In this document: in pieces, positions 1-8,057 of the stretch
How positions within the stretch are numbered: the first letter of the stretch is position 1
How the letters are laid out: every line of letters starts with the position of its first letter
Assembly (NCBI RefSeq): GCF_000993825.1
Contig: NZ_CP011114.1
Coordinates: 5,270,001-5,334,000, forward strand
DNA length: 64,000 nt
Source: Paenibacillus durus ATCC 35681
GTDB taxonomy: Bacteria > Bacillota > Bacilli > Paenibacillales > Paenibacillaceae
Direction of reading: 5' to 3'
The notes under the pieces: generated by a model
What the model was told of the DNA's origin: nothing
The model's input: only the letters and a program-made list of their open reading frames with translations
Databases searched by the model: none
Made by a program: the position numbers and the translations under genes

Positions 1-304
1 TCTTTTTGTCGGTTTCCTTCAGTTGCTTCGATAATATTTCGAGAACCTTCTGTTTGCCTTTAATCATGGACGGCTCTTCAAAATACAGATCGATGACGGA
101 TTGAATTTCCTCCAGGCTGAGACCGAGCTTTTTCAAAACGTCGATTTTGTTCAGCCGCTGCAGCGATTCATCCGAGTAATAGTGATATCCGTTGCTCTCC
201 TGCTCGACATTCCCCAGCAATCCGAGCTCTTGATAGTGCCGAATGGTCCGGGGCGTCACCCCGGCTCTGCGAGCCAGTTCTCCGATCAACATTTTGGATT
301 CCAT
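1..304 (-). CDS. MerR-family transcriptional regulator (C-terminus outside window)
   Basis: The reading frame runs from an ATG at 304 off the left edge, so about 101 N-terminal residues are visible. It starts MESKMLIGELARRAGVTPR and continues with RTIRHYQELGLL, the winged helix-turn-helix signature of MerR proteins, followed by the start of the dimerisation helix. A GGAGG box lies 7 nt before the ATG. The effector domain is missing, so the ligand cannot be named. A near-palindrome just upstream (319-338) is a likely autoregulatory operator. No target gene is visible beside it; the next gene is of a different base composition and points the same way. Confidence 0.85.
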   Translation of the reverse strand, partial: MESKMLIGELARRAGVTPRTIRHYQELGLLGNVEQESNGYHYYSDESLQRLNKIDVLKKLGLSLEEIQSVIDLYFEEPSMIKGKQKVLEILSKQLKETDKK

Positions 305-318
305 TTGTATCCTCCAAC

Positions 319-338
319 CATTACGTTAACGTTATGGT
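319..338. promoter_or_regulatory. Candidate MerR operator
   Basis: A 20-bp near-perfect palindrome centred on ACGTTAACGT with arms CCATT/TTATGG, one mismatched pair. It lies just upstream of the MerR gene ending its start at 304. MerR proteins bind such dyads between promoter elements; binding here is inferred. A TATAAT on the plus strand (342-347) could belong to an outward transcript, but no gene follows it on that strand. Confidence 0.5.
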
Positions 339-424
339 AAGTATAATGAACAGGGGGGCTGATGTCAAACGTTGTTACCGTTACTTTTCACTTGATCACA
401 CTAATATTCCTTCACCCCTAGTAC

Positions 425-1183
425 TCACTTTAATTTAATCAATCCGCTTTTAACAAGTGTTGACTTTAGAGGTCTTATCTTCATTAAAATTTTTATTAAA
501 ACAGGGATTTGTAGAATATTTAGTTCAGCATACTTTTTGCTTTTTTTACTGATTGTGCCTTTTGTAGCTAAATCTCTTCCAGCTTGACGAAATGCATCGA
601 GTATTATAGCTTTTTTAGGAACGGATTTTTCATCCATACTTTTTAGTAAAAAGCTAGACTTTCTTACAAGAACACCAACCATTGGTGCATCCATAAATCT
701 AGAATAAGTTTTAAAATAGGATATTAAACTTTTGGATGCTTCATTCTCAATATTTCCACAACTAGTCAATAAGACAAAAGGTTTTGAGCAAATATCGGCA
801 TTTATGTGATGAAAAAATATTCCCTTTTTAGATACAGTAACCTTGCTTATATCCCCTGTAGAGTTAAACCTGTCAATAAAGTTTTTCATTAATCCCGACA
901 TATTGAAAACATGAATAGGTGTGGCATATATAATAATATCTGACTTAGACATCTTCTCCAAAATAACTTTCATATCATCTTTAGCTTCATAAATACATTT
1001 CAAGTAACTTTTTCCTGTGTGGCATAATTCACAACCCAAACATTGATTAATTTTATATTTATTAAGAACTATTGTTTCAAATTCAGATCCTGCACCAATA
1101 ACTCCACTTCTAATTTGATTGATTAAAAACTGAGTAAATCCTTTTTCTCCCCTATGACTTGCATTTATTGCTAATACTTTCAT
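425..1183 (-). CDS. Iron-sulfur flavoprotein / NADPH-dependent FMN reductase family
   Basis: 252 residues with a flavodoxin-like fold: the N-terminal MKVLAINASHRGEKG is the FMN phosphate-binding loop, and YATPIHVFNMSGLMKNFIDR (about 97-116) is the conserved loop over the flavin. Cysteines 48, 51, 54 and 63 form a CX2CX2CX8C cluster like the 4Fe-4S site of archaeal and clostridial iron-sulfur flavoproteins, so electron transfer to quinones or other acceptors is likely. The C-terminal 70 residues are an extension beyond the minimal fold. The gene is far more AT-rich than its surroundings and is divergent from a MarR gene of the same composition, suggesting joint acquisition from a clostridium-like donor. 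The substrate is unknown. Confidence 0.8.
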   Translation of the reverse strand: MKVLAINASHRGEKGFTQFLINQIRSGVIGAGSEFETIVLNKYKINQCLGCELCHTGKSYLKCIYEAKDDMKVILEKMSKSDIIIYATPIHVFNMSGLMKNFIDRFNSTGDISKVTVSKKGIFFHHINADICSKPFVLLTSCGNIENEASKSLISYFKTYSRFMDAPMVGVLVRKSSFLLKSMDEKSVPKKAIILDAFRQAGRDLATKGTISKKSKKYAELNILQIPVLIKILMKIRPLKSTLVKSGLIKLK

Positions 1184-1216
1184 AACCGTATCATTCCTTT
1201 CACCTAAATTAGATAT

Positions 1217-1236
1217 ATAATAAGGCGCCTAACTAA
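1217..1236. promoter_or_regulatory. MarR-type operator, copy 1
   Basis: ataataaggcgcctaactaa, built around the inverted half-sites AAGGC/GCCTaA. It matches a second site at 1282-1301 in 19 of 20 positions. It sits closer to the flavoprotein gene, in the 148-bp region between that gene and the MarR gene. It is probably bound by the adjacent MarR protein (inference). Confidence 0.6.
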
Positions 1237-1281
1237 ATGATTAAAAAAATATAGACAAAAGAATACCATTAATTTACTATT

Positions 1282-1301
1282 ATAATAAGGCGGCTAACTA
1301 A
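1282..1301. promoter_or_regulatory. MarR-type operator, copy 2
   Basis: ataataaggcggctaactaa, a one-base variant of the site at 1217-1236. It overlaps a TATAAT (1281-1286) that could be the -10 box of the MarR gene, so occupancy would repress it. One site near each divergent gene is typical of MarR autoregulation plus target control. Confidence 0.6.
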
Positions 1302-1331
1302 TTTTGTCAATATATTTATGTGGAGGATATT

Positions 1332-1841
1332 ATGGGGAATTTTAATTTCGATTTAAAAGACATACCTAAAAAAGAGGATTTGCTAAAGTATTCAAATGAA
1401 AATAACCCTTTAAATATAAATGCTATTCAGGCATGTTTATATTTAATTAAAACTACAGATGAAATTTTAAAGATAGTGGATAGTCAATTTCAAAAATATG
1501 GGGTATCTGATGGTAAATTTTCTGTACTTATGACTTTGTACAACAAGGAGAATCATCAATTAATACCATCTGAATTAAGCAGCCAATTAAATGTTACAAG
1601 AGCAACAATTAGTGGACTTTTAGATGGTCTAGAAAAAGATATGCTTGTAGAAAGATGTAAACATCCTTCTGATGGGAGAATGCTGACAATTAAAATAACT
1701 GAAAAGGGTGTAAAACTTATGGATGAGCTTTGTCCAAAGCATTTCGCTTTATTAAGCAGACTACTGGGATCTTTGGAATATGAAAGCTTAACATCTTTTA
1801 TAGAAAATTTAAAACATATAAGAATTGGAATCAAAGGATAA
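1332..1841 (+). CDS. MarR-family transcriptional regulator
   Basis: 169 residues from the ATG at 1332, chosen because GGAGG (1322-1326) lies 5 nt before it; an in-frame GTG at 1320 overlaps that box and is less likely. The winged helix is clear: LIPSELSSQLNVTRATISG is the helix-turn-helix, and HPSDGRMLTIKITEKG forms the beta wing with the usual DGR. Long flanking helices give the dimer interface. The gene is AT-rich like its divergent flavoprotein neighbour, with which it shares duplicated operator-like sites, so it probably represses the flavoprotein until a redox-active or phenolic compound binds. Confidence 0.88.
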   Translation: MGNFNFDLKDIPKKEDLLKYSNENNPLNINAIQACLYLIKTTDEILKIVDSQFQKYGVSDGKFSVLMTLYNKENHQLIPSELSSQLNVTRATISGLLDGLEKDMLVERCKHPSDGRMLTIKITEKGVKLMDELCPKHFALLSRLLGSLEYESLTSFIENLKHIRIGIKG

Positions 1842-1859
1842 ATAAATTATATGAAAATT

Positions 1860-1890
1860 CCCCGTCAGGCATTACGCCTAACGGGGTCTT
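1860..1890. terminator. Bidirectional terminator
   Basis: Hairpin with arms CCCCGTcAGGC and GCCTaACGGGG around a short loop, followed by TCTTT on the plus strand and by a T-rich run on the minus strand. It ends the MarR gene. The stop codon of the opposing histidine kinase (1865-1867) lies inside the stem. Confidence 0.75.
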
Positions 1891-4045
1891 TGCTTATCCG
1901 ACTAACTTCCTGCTCAACTTCCTCCAGCGGAATTTCGATCGTGAACGTGCATCCGGGATTCTCGTTCAGGGAGGCATGAATTTCGCCGCCGTGCATATGA
2001 AGGACCTCGCGGGCGATCGCTAGCCCCAGCCCGCTCCCCGGAACGCCGCTGTTGCGAGCAGGATCGACCCGGTAGAAGGAGTCGAATACATGCTTCAGCG
2101 ACTCTGAAGGTATGCCGATACCGAAATCGCTCACATGCAGCAGCAGAGAAGAGGCCGTCATCCGGGCTTGAATGGTAATGGCAGAGCCCGGATGGGAGTA
2201 CTTCACCGCATTATCCAGCACATTGTCGACCGCTCTGCCCAAATAGTGGACGTCGGCGTTGACGGGCGTGTCCATGATCATCGGCAGCTCGCAGTTCAAT
2301 GTTCGCCCATTAAGTACAAGGGGATCGTTCCATTTAGTAAGCAATCGTTCCAGCAGGGCATATACAGGCATCGTCTCGGGTTTTAACCGGGTCTGCCTGG
2401 TCTCAAGCAAGCTTAAATCATGCAGATTCTGCACCAACTGATTGATGGTCCACAGGCGGTCCGAAATCTTACCCAGATAGCGCGGGATATGCGCCGGCTG
2501 AACTTTGCCGTCGATGATCGCTTCAATAAATCCTCCGGCAATTGTCGCGGGGGTCTTCAAGTCATGCGAGATATGGGAGAACCATTTTTTCCGCCAGTTC
2601 CCGAGCCGCGTCAGCTCGTCGATTCGCTGCCGCAGCTCATGATTCGCCTGCTTTAGCGCAAATGTTCGTTCCTCGACTTTGTGCTCAAGCTCCTCTTGAA
2701 GCTTCGTCTGCTGCTCCATCAATTCTCCGATTCGGGCGGACATCAGGTTAAACGACTGCAGCAGCCGATGCACTTCCCGGATGCGCGTGTCCTTAAGCGT
2801 AAATCGGAACTGTCCGTTGCCCATATCGTGAAAGGCGCCGTCCAGCCGCTTAAGCGGCCGGGAAATTCTCAGCCACAGCAGAACGGCAAGCGCGGTGCAA
2901 AGGAGGAAGGAAATGATGGAGATGAGCGTCAATTGATGGAACAGATGCTTGCTTGTGCTGGCCGTGAGCTCCGAGGAGGAGCGGGTCACACCGGCGAGCA
3001 GCCGTTCTTTTGGCAGCACGTAGCCCAAATACCAGCCCGTGGCGGGCACTTTTTTGGCAAACAGCATTTTGGTCTGGCCGTCCAGCACCGCTTGTCCGTA
3101 CCCATTGCCCTCCGCAAGCGCTATGAATTCCTCGGGATCAAGCTGACCGATCACTGCGGCGCCCTGACGCTGAACGGCCATCATCTGATGATCCGCGCCA
3201 AGCAGGAAGGCGAAAGCATCGCTGCTCTTAAAATGGGCGCCCAGGACATGAGCCACAAAATCATCAACCGTAACATCGGCGGCCACGACGCCGCGAAGCG
3301 TACCGCTGCTGTCATAGATCGGTGCCGTCGCCGTGAAGACGCGTCCGTTCGGAGTGATGTCCCAATACGGCTTCGTCCAGACTACTCTATCCTCGGAGCT
3401 TGAAATTTGCAGGGCATCCCGGTAGAAGGCATAGCTGGTAATCGGACCCTCTCCGTTAAAAAGACGGCCATATCCCGATTGAGAGCCGTAAGAGAGCGTA
3501 CCGCCCAGCGGATGCATATAGTACATGGCAATAATATTGGGATTACGGTCCAGTTCTCCCGCGAAAAAAGGGTTCAGATAGGTGCTGAGCGCCAAATCCC
3601 GCAGCATGGACCTCGGGAAAGCGCTTGAAGGTTCCTTGGTCAGCTTGATGGCCCATCTGCCGTGGTCCTCGACATAGGCCCCGTTTCCGAGAGAGGTAAG
3701 GGCAAGCGGACGGCCGGGATATAACGCGCCGCCGTTAAGGATGGCCTCGGCCTGGCTTCGGGCGGTTGTTACGGCATGCTCAACCTTACGCATTTCAGCG
3801 TCGATGGCATAAATCTGCTCCTGCAAGTAGGACTGGTAGATGGTTACGTAATCCCGTTCAACAAGACCCGTCTGCATCTTGGCATAGGTATCAAAATGAC
3901 TTCGCGTCGACTCGTTTGTCAGCCAGCCAATCAGCAGAAGCGGCACGACGGCGCTAAGCAGCATCACGCACAGCAGCTGCGCCGCCAGCGATTTTGGCGC
4001 GAATCGGTCCTGAAGGTGCCTGCAGAAGTCAAATAATCGCCGCAT
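1865..4045 (-). CDS. Membrane sensor histidine kinase (Cache-HAMP-HisKA-HATPase)
   Basis: 726 residues. A first membrane segment at about 18-41 precedes a large extracellular Cache-like sensing domain of some 330 residues; a second membrane segment (about 378-402) leads to HAMP and a coiled coil. The H-box SHISHDLKTPA carries the phosphorylated histidine H494. The ATPase domain shows the N-box NVLDNAVKYS, the G1 box DFGIGIP and the G2 box GSGLGLAIA. It overlaps the upstream response regulator by 17 bp, so the two are translationally coupled. The large Cache domain points to a small-molecule ligand. The copper amine oxidase gene is divergent from this pair and is a possible target (inference). 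Confidence 0.92.
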   Translation of the reverse strand: MRRLFDFCRHLQDRFAPKSLAAQLLCVMLLSAVVPLLLIGWLTNESTRSHFDTYAKMQTGLVERDYVTIYQSYLQEQIYAIDAEMRKVEHAVTTARSQAEAILNGGALYPGRPLALTSLGNGAYVEDHGRWAIKLTKEPSSAFPRSMLRDLALSTYLNPFFAGELDRNPNIIAMYYMHPLGGTLSYGSQSGYGRLFNGEGPITSYAFYRDALQISSSEDRVVWTKPYWDITPNGRVFTATAPIYDSSGTLRGVVAADVTVDDFVAHVLGAHFKSSDAFAFLLGADHQMMAVQRQGAAVIGQLDPEEFIALAEGNGYGQAVLDGQTKMLFAKKVPATGWYLGYVLPKERLLAGVTRSSSELTASTSKHLFHQLTLISIISFLLCTALAVLLWLRISRPLKRLDGAFHDMGNGQFRFTLKDTRIREVHRLLQSFNLMSARIGELMEQQTKLQEELEHKVEERTFALKQANHELRQRIDELTRLGNWRKKWFSHISHDLKTPATIAGGFIEAIIDGKVQPAHIPRYLGKISDRLWTINQLVQNLHDLSLLETRQTRLKPETMPVYALLERLLTKWNDPLVLNGRTLNCELPMIMDTPVNADVHYLGRAVDNVLDNAVKYSHPGSAITIQARMTASSLLLHVSDFGIGIPSESLKHVFDSFYRVDPARNSGVPGSGLGLAIAREVLHMHGGEIHASLNENPGCTFTIEIPLEEVEQEVSRISKDPVRRNA

Positions 4046-4745
4046 GCTCGCAAAATTTATAGCCGACGCCGCGAATCGTTACGATTCGTTCGGGTCTGGC
4101 CGGATCGTCCTCGATTTTGCGCCGCAGGTTGCCAATATGCACCTGAAGCGTCTTGCTGCCAAGGCCCTTGCCGTATCCCCACAGCTTGTCCAGCAGCTGC
4201 TCCGCCGTCAGCACCTGTCCGGAATGATTCATGAAAAAGGTGAGCAGCTGGTATTCTTTCGCGGATAATTCCAGACGCTGGCTGTGCAAATAAGCTTCAT
4301 GCGCGGAGAGGTTCACCTGCAGCGACTCGGAGGCGAGTATGCTGGCCTTTCTCGGCTCCTCCATCCGCCGCATAGCCATCCGGGTGCGTCTCAAATGGGC
4401 TTTGATCCGGGCGATAAGCTCGAGCGGGCTGAACGGTTTGCTCATATAATCGTCCCCGCCGACGCTGAGTCCGATGATTTTATCCATTTCCGTAAATTTG
4501 CAGGTAAGAAATACGATAGGGGCATCAGTGACCGCGCGAAGCTGCCGGCAGAGCTCGTAGCCTTCAATATCCGGCAGAAACACGTCAAGAATAATGATCT
4601 CCGGCGAATACGCATCCACCATCCGAAGCGCCTCGGCCCCGTTCATCGCCTGCTGGAATTGAAAACCGTCCGATACCGCGTACATTTCAATGATCTCTCC
4701 AATATCCGCTTCGTCATCGACGAGCATGATCATCTCTCCCGGCAT
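4029..4745 (-). CDS. OmpR/PhoB-family response regulator
   Basis: 238 residues from the ATG at 4745, preferred over an ATG 15 codons upstream because GGGAGG precedes it at normal spacing. The receiver domain has the acidic pair D10/D11, phospho-acceptor D54 in IIILDVFLPD and conserved K103 in SKPF. The C-terminal OmpR winged helix ends with the usual RGVGYKF. It is the cognate partner of the histidine kinase whose start overlaps its 3' end. The 270-bp region upstream is shared with the divergent copper amine oxidase, so regulation of that gene is plausible but not shown. Confidence 0.92.
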   Translation of the reverse strand: MPGEMIMLVDDEADIGEIIEMYAVSDGFQFQQAMNGAEALRMVDAYSPEIIILDVFLPDIEGYELCRQLRAVTDAPIVFLTCKFTEMDKIIGLSVGGDDYMSKPFSPLELIARIKAHLRRTRMAMRRMEEPRKASILASESLQVNLSAHEAYLHSQRLELSAKEYQLLTFFMNHSGQVLTAEQLLDKLWGYGKGLGSKTLQVHIGNLRRKIEDDPARPERIVTIRGVGYKFCEHAAII

Positions 4746-5016
4746 TGTAAGATCCCTCCCCATGATCTGGTCAAACAAGACTGAAACCATGTCAAGTTAG
4801 TTAACAATTAATGCTGTGAAGTATCGAGCATAGTTCCACTTTACCTGAATTTAATAAAAATTTGAATCATTTTTACCTGGAACACCTTAGAATCTTTACT
4901 TTGGATGAGTACCATTCGAATAGTAGGACGAACAGCCAAGCTCTATACGTTAACATACCTTACATTGATCGGGGCTGGTTGAGCGGACTTATCTAGAAGG
5001 ATGGGGAGGATGTTTG

Positions 5017-7092
5017 ATGAAAAAGAAAATGCTTCTGGCCGGAACTGCGGCGGCCGCGCTGTTTTTGACAAGCGTAATTCCGGGGTCACCGTGGAAATCC
5101 GAGGCGGCGGCGATCGTTGCTCCGAAAGTGGCGTATGATCCGCTGAATCCGCTGACGGAGCAGGAGATCAGGTCGGTGTCTTATATTATCAAGCACAGCT
5201 CGAAGTACAAGAAGGACATGCGCTTTACCGAGATTACGTTGAAGGAGCCGGACAAGAAGAAAGTATGGAACTGGGTACTGCTAAATGACGCGGCCAAAAA
5301 AATGAAGGCGAACAAGCTTCCGCGCCAGGCGGCGTTCGTTATCTCCGAGCAGCGTAAAGTGTACGAAGGGGTTGTGGATCTCGATTCGAAGCGAATCGTG
5401 GAGTGGAAAGAGAACACTTCCGGCGGATATGCAATGGTGAGCTTCGCCGAAGATCCGTCCGCAGTGGTGTACAAAAATCCCGAGTTCCTGGCGGCGTTGA
5501 AAAAGCGCGGGCTGGCGGGCAAAGTAAACAAGGTGAAGCTGGTCGGTCTTACCGTGGGCTATTACGGACCGGACAACGCCGATCCCAACCGCCGTCTGTA
5601 CAAATACACGGCTTATCTGGACACGGGGGACGGCAACTTTTTTACTCATCCGATCGAGAACCTGGTTGTAACCGTTGATATTGACGAGAAAAAAGTGCTT
5701 AAAGTCGAGGATGAGGGCGTCATCCCGGTGCCGATGAACGACCATGGATACCGGAAAGGCGACAAAGACAGCACACGCGAGCCGGCTAAGCCGATCGTCA
5801 TTACGCAGCCCAAAGGCGTCAATTATACGATAAAAGGGCAGGAGATCAGTTGGCAGGGCTGGAAATTCCACGTTATGCTGGACGCGCGTCGCGGTCCTGT
5901 CATTTCGGCAGCGACCTTCAACGATCATGGCAAGCCGCGCAAAGTCATGTACAGCGGCGGACTTGGCGGGATGACGGTTCCTTATGGTGACCCCGGCCTG
6001 AACTGGTACTGGAAGACGTACATGGATTCCGGCGAATACGGCGTCGGCAAGCTTGGGCGTCCGATGGTGCTAGGCGCAGACGTGCCGAACAATACCACCT
6101 TCATTGACGCCACGCTTAACGACGATAACGGCAATCCTTACACGTCCCCGAAGGTTATCGGGATTTTCGAGCGCTACGCCGATTCCGACTGGACACATAA
6201 CGAGGCCGGAGTGACCGATAGCCGGGCCCGTCTTGAGCTTGTCGTCCGGTTCATCTCCACGGTCGGCAACTATGACTATACGTTTGACTATGTGTTCCAG
6301 CAGAACGCGAATATCAAGATCAACGTCGGCGCATCCGGCATTGAGGCGGTGAAAGGCGCGGCAGCAACGAGCGTAAAGAGTACGGACGAGCACTATATTG
6401 ATCCGAACAATGCGGAAATCCGCAACGGTACACTTGTCGATAAGCATACGGTGGCCGTGTATCACCAGCATATTTATAATTTCCGCCTCGACATGGATGT
6501 GGACGGCGAGAAGAACACCGTGCTGGTGCTTGATCCGAAAGCGGCTCCGATAACGGATAATCCGAGCAAGAAGACGGAGATGGTGCTGGAGCAGAAGACC
6601 TATCATACGGAGCTCGAAGCCGCGCAGAAATTCGATCCGGACAAAGTTGTCCTTGTTACCAATCCGGAGAAAAAGAACAAATTGGGGTACTTGACCGGCT
6701 ACCAAATTATCGCGAATGCGGGCGGCACTCATCCTTTCGCGGAAGATCCGCTGTTCGGGGATGACGACTATCTGATCAAGCGTGCGGGCTATTTGAAGAA
6801 ACATATCTGGGTAACTCCTTATTCACCGGACGAAATTTACCCCGAGGGCAAGTACATCAACCAGAACCCGAACGATACGGGGCTTGCGAAATGGGCATCT
6901 CAGGACCGGGATATCTATGAAAAAGATGACGTGGTCTGGATTACGACGGGAACAACGCACATTCCGCGTTCGGAGGAGTGGCCGATGATGTCCACCGAAT
7001 GGGCATCGGCGATGCTGAAGCCGTTCAATTTTATTGACCGGACGCCGACTCTGGATCTGCCGGCGCCGGCGGAAAGCGAAACGAAGAAATAA
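5017..7092 (+). CDS. Secreted copper amine oxidase (topaquinone enzyme)
   Basis: 691 residues. GGGGAGGA lies 6 nt before the ATG at 5017; an in-frame TTG three bases earlier is less likely. An N-terminal signal peptide indicates export. The topaquinone motif TVGNYDY is intact, with the precursor tyrosine at Y419. HQH (H483 and H485) and a distal H648 supply the three copper ligands. YMDSGEYG carries the probable catalytic aspartate. The enzyme oxidises primary amines to aldehydes, releasing ammonia and hydrogen peroxide. Length fits bacterial phenethylamine/tyramine oxidases. The stop codon overlaps by one base the start of a histidine-rich lipoprotein, and an OmpR-type two-component system is divergent upstream. 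Confidence 0.93.
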   Translation: MKKKMLLAGTAAAALFLTSVIPGSPWKSEAAAIVAPKVAYDPLNPLTEQEIRSVSYIIKHSSKYKKDMRFTEITLKEPDKKKVWNWVLLNDAAKKMKANKLPRQAAFVISEQRKVYEGVVDLDSKRIVEWKENTSGGYAMVSFAEDPSAVVYKNPEFLAALKKRGLAGKVNKVKLVGLTVGYYGPDNADPNRRLYKYTAYLDTGDGNFFTHPIENLVVTVDIDEKKVLKVEDEGVIPVPMNDHGYRKGDKDSTREPAKPIVITQPKGVNYTIKGQEISWQGWKFHVMLDARRGPVISAATFNDHGKPRKVMYSGGLGGMTVPYGDPGLNWYWKTYMDSGEYGVGKLGRPMVLGADVPNNTTFIDATLNDDNGNPYTSPKVIGIFERYADSDWTHNEAGVTDSRARLELVVRFISTVGNYDYTFDYVFQQNANIKINVGASGIEAVKGAAATSVKSTDEHYIDPNNAEIRNGTLVDKHTVAVYHQHIYNFRLDMDVDGEKNTVLVLDPKAAPITDNPSKKTEMVLEQKTYHTELEAAQKFDPDKVVLVTNPEKKNKLGYLTGYQIIANAGGTHPFAEDPLFGDDDYLIKRAGYLKKHIWVTPYSPDEIYPEGKYINQNPNDTGLAKWASQDRDIYEKDDVVWITTGTTHIPRSEEWPMMSTEWASAMLKPFNFIDRTPTLDLPAPAESETKK

Positions 7093-7949
7093 TGAAGCTG
7101 AAGTGCAACCGCTTGTCCGTGTTCATCCTTGTCATTACGGTCATGCTATCCGGATGCGGCGCTGCTGCCAAAGAGGAGCTGCAGGACCCGTATTTGGACC
7201 CAATGTCCTTGTCCATGGGGCATGCTCATGGCGGCGCCGCAGCCGAAACATCTGCCGAGAAAGCCATCGAGGCGGTTTGGTCGTGGCCGGAAGGCAAGCC
7301 TGAAGCGGGCAGACCGGCCAAGCTAAAGCTGCAGCTTGCGGACGGAGCGGGGAAGCCGCTGACCAAGCTGGACATTGTCCATGAACAGCGGCTGCATCTC
7401 GTTGCCGTAAGCGGTGATCTGCGGCATTTCCAGCATATTCACCCCAATTACAACGGCGACGGAAGCTTTGAAATTGCCGTTACTTTTCCAAGTGGCGGTC
7501 CGTACACGCTGTTCGCTGATTTTACGCCAACCGGGTATCATGCGCTGACTCGCAGCACAATCGTGGAAGTTTCCGGCGAGAAGCCTGCACCGCAGCCGCT
7601 CAAGCCTGACGCACAACTGAGCGGCCAGTTTGAAGGCATGGGGGTTTCCCTTCATTACGACCATCTGATAGCCAAGATAAACACCATGATGACCTTCACC
7701 TTCAAAGATTCAAGGACAGGTCGGCCCGTTCGCGATTTGGAGCTATACCTGGGGGCGGTCGGACATGTGATGATCGTCGACAGCACGGCGAGAACGTTTC
7801 TCCATGTCCATCCGTTGAACTGGGGCTCTTCCGGCCCGCAAGCCGCCTTTTCCGTTACATTTTCGGAGAGCGGTATCTACAAAATGTGGGGGCAATTCAA
7901 ACGGGATGGCCGTATTGTCACCGTTCCTTTTACGATTGAGGTTCCTTAA
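7092..7949 (+). CDS. Histidine-rich lipoprotein, candidate copper donor for the amine oxidase
   Basis: 285 residues. A lipobox LSGC places the lipidated cysteine at C22. Next comes a Met/His-rich stretch, MSLSMGHAHGG. Two related beta-sandwich modules follow: the first carries HEQRLHLVAVSGDLRHFQHI and HP, the second VGHVMIVDSTARTFLHVHP; both end in a YTLFADF/YKMWGQF strand. Such HxH and HxHP clusters are typical of extracytoplasmic copper-handling proteins. The ATG overlaps the amine oxidase stop (taATG), so translation is coupled and stoichiometry with that copper enzyme is implied. Copper delivery or retention at the membrane is an inference; metal-independent scaffolding is the alternative. 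Confidence 0.75.
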   Translation: MKLKCNRLSVFILVITVMLSGCGAAAKEELQDPYLDPMSLSMGHAHGGAAAETSAEKAIEAVWSWPEGKPEAGRPAKLKLQLADGAGKPLTKLDIVHEQRLHLVAVSGDLRHFQHIHPNYNGDGSFEIAVTFPSGGPYTLFADFTPTGYHALTRSTIVEVSGEKPAPQPLKPDAQLSGQFEGMGVSLHYDHLIAKINTMMTFTFKDSRTGRPVRDLELYLGAVGHVMIVDSTARTFLHVHPLNWGSSGPQAAFSVTFSESGIYKMWGQFKRDGRIVTVPFTIEVP

Positions 7950-7961
7950 TCGTCTGGATAT

Positions 7962-8006
7962 GACTCCTGCCAGAGAATTTCATTTCCCTGGCAGGAGTCT
8001 ATTTTT
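7962..8006 (+). terminator. Terminator resembling a fluoride-riboswitch expression platform
   Basis: A perfect 12-bp stem, GACTCCTGCCAG/CTGGCAGGAGTC, followed by TATTTTTT. It ends the amine oxidase operon. Its sequence, including the loop, closely resembles the terminator of the fluoride riboswitch at 11172-11226, but the aptamer's conserved 5' half is absent here. Confidence 0.9.
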
Positions 8007-8057
8007 TATGGTACCTTCTTTTTGCGGAGATATTATTTATATAAGGGTGTGGCAGCA

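Noticed and set aside
5281..5928. 215-codon antisense frame in the amine oxidase gene
   Set aside because: Shadow of the GC-rich coding strand; no start signal and no domain.
7950..8010. A second fluoride riboswitch after the amine oxidase operon
   Set aside because: Only the terminator half resembles the riboswitch; the conserved GGCGATGG...GTTCGCC aptamer segment is absent, and no fluoride gene follows.
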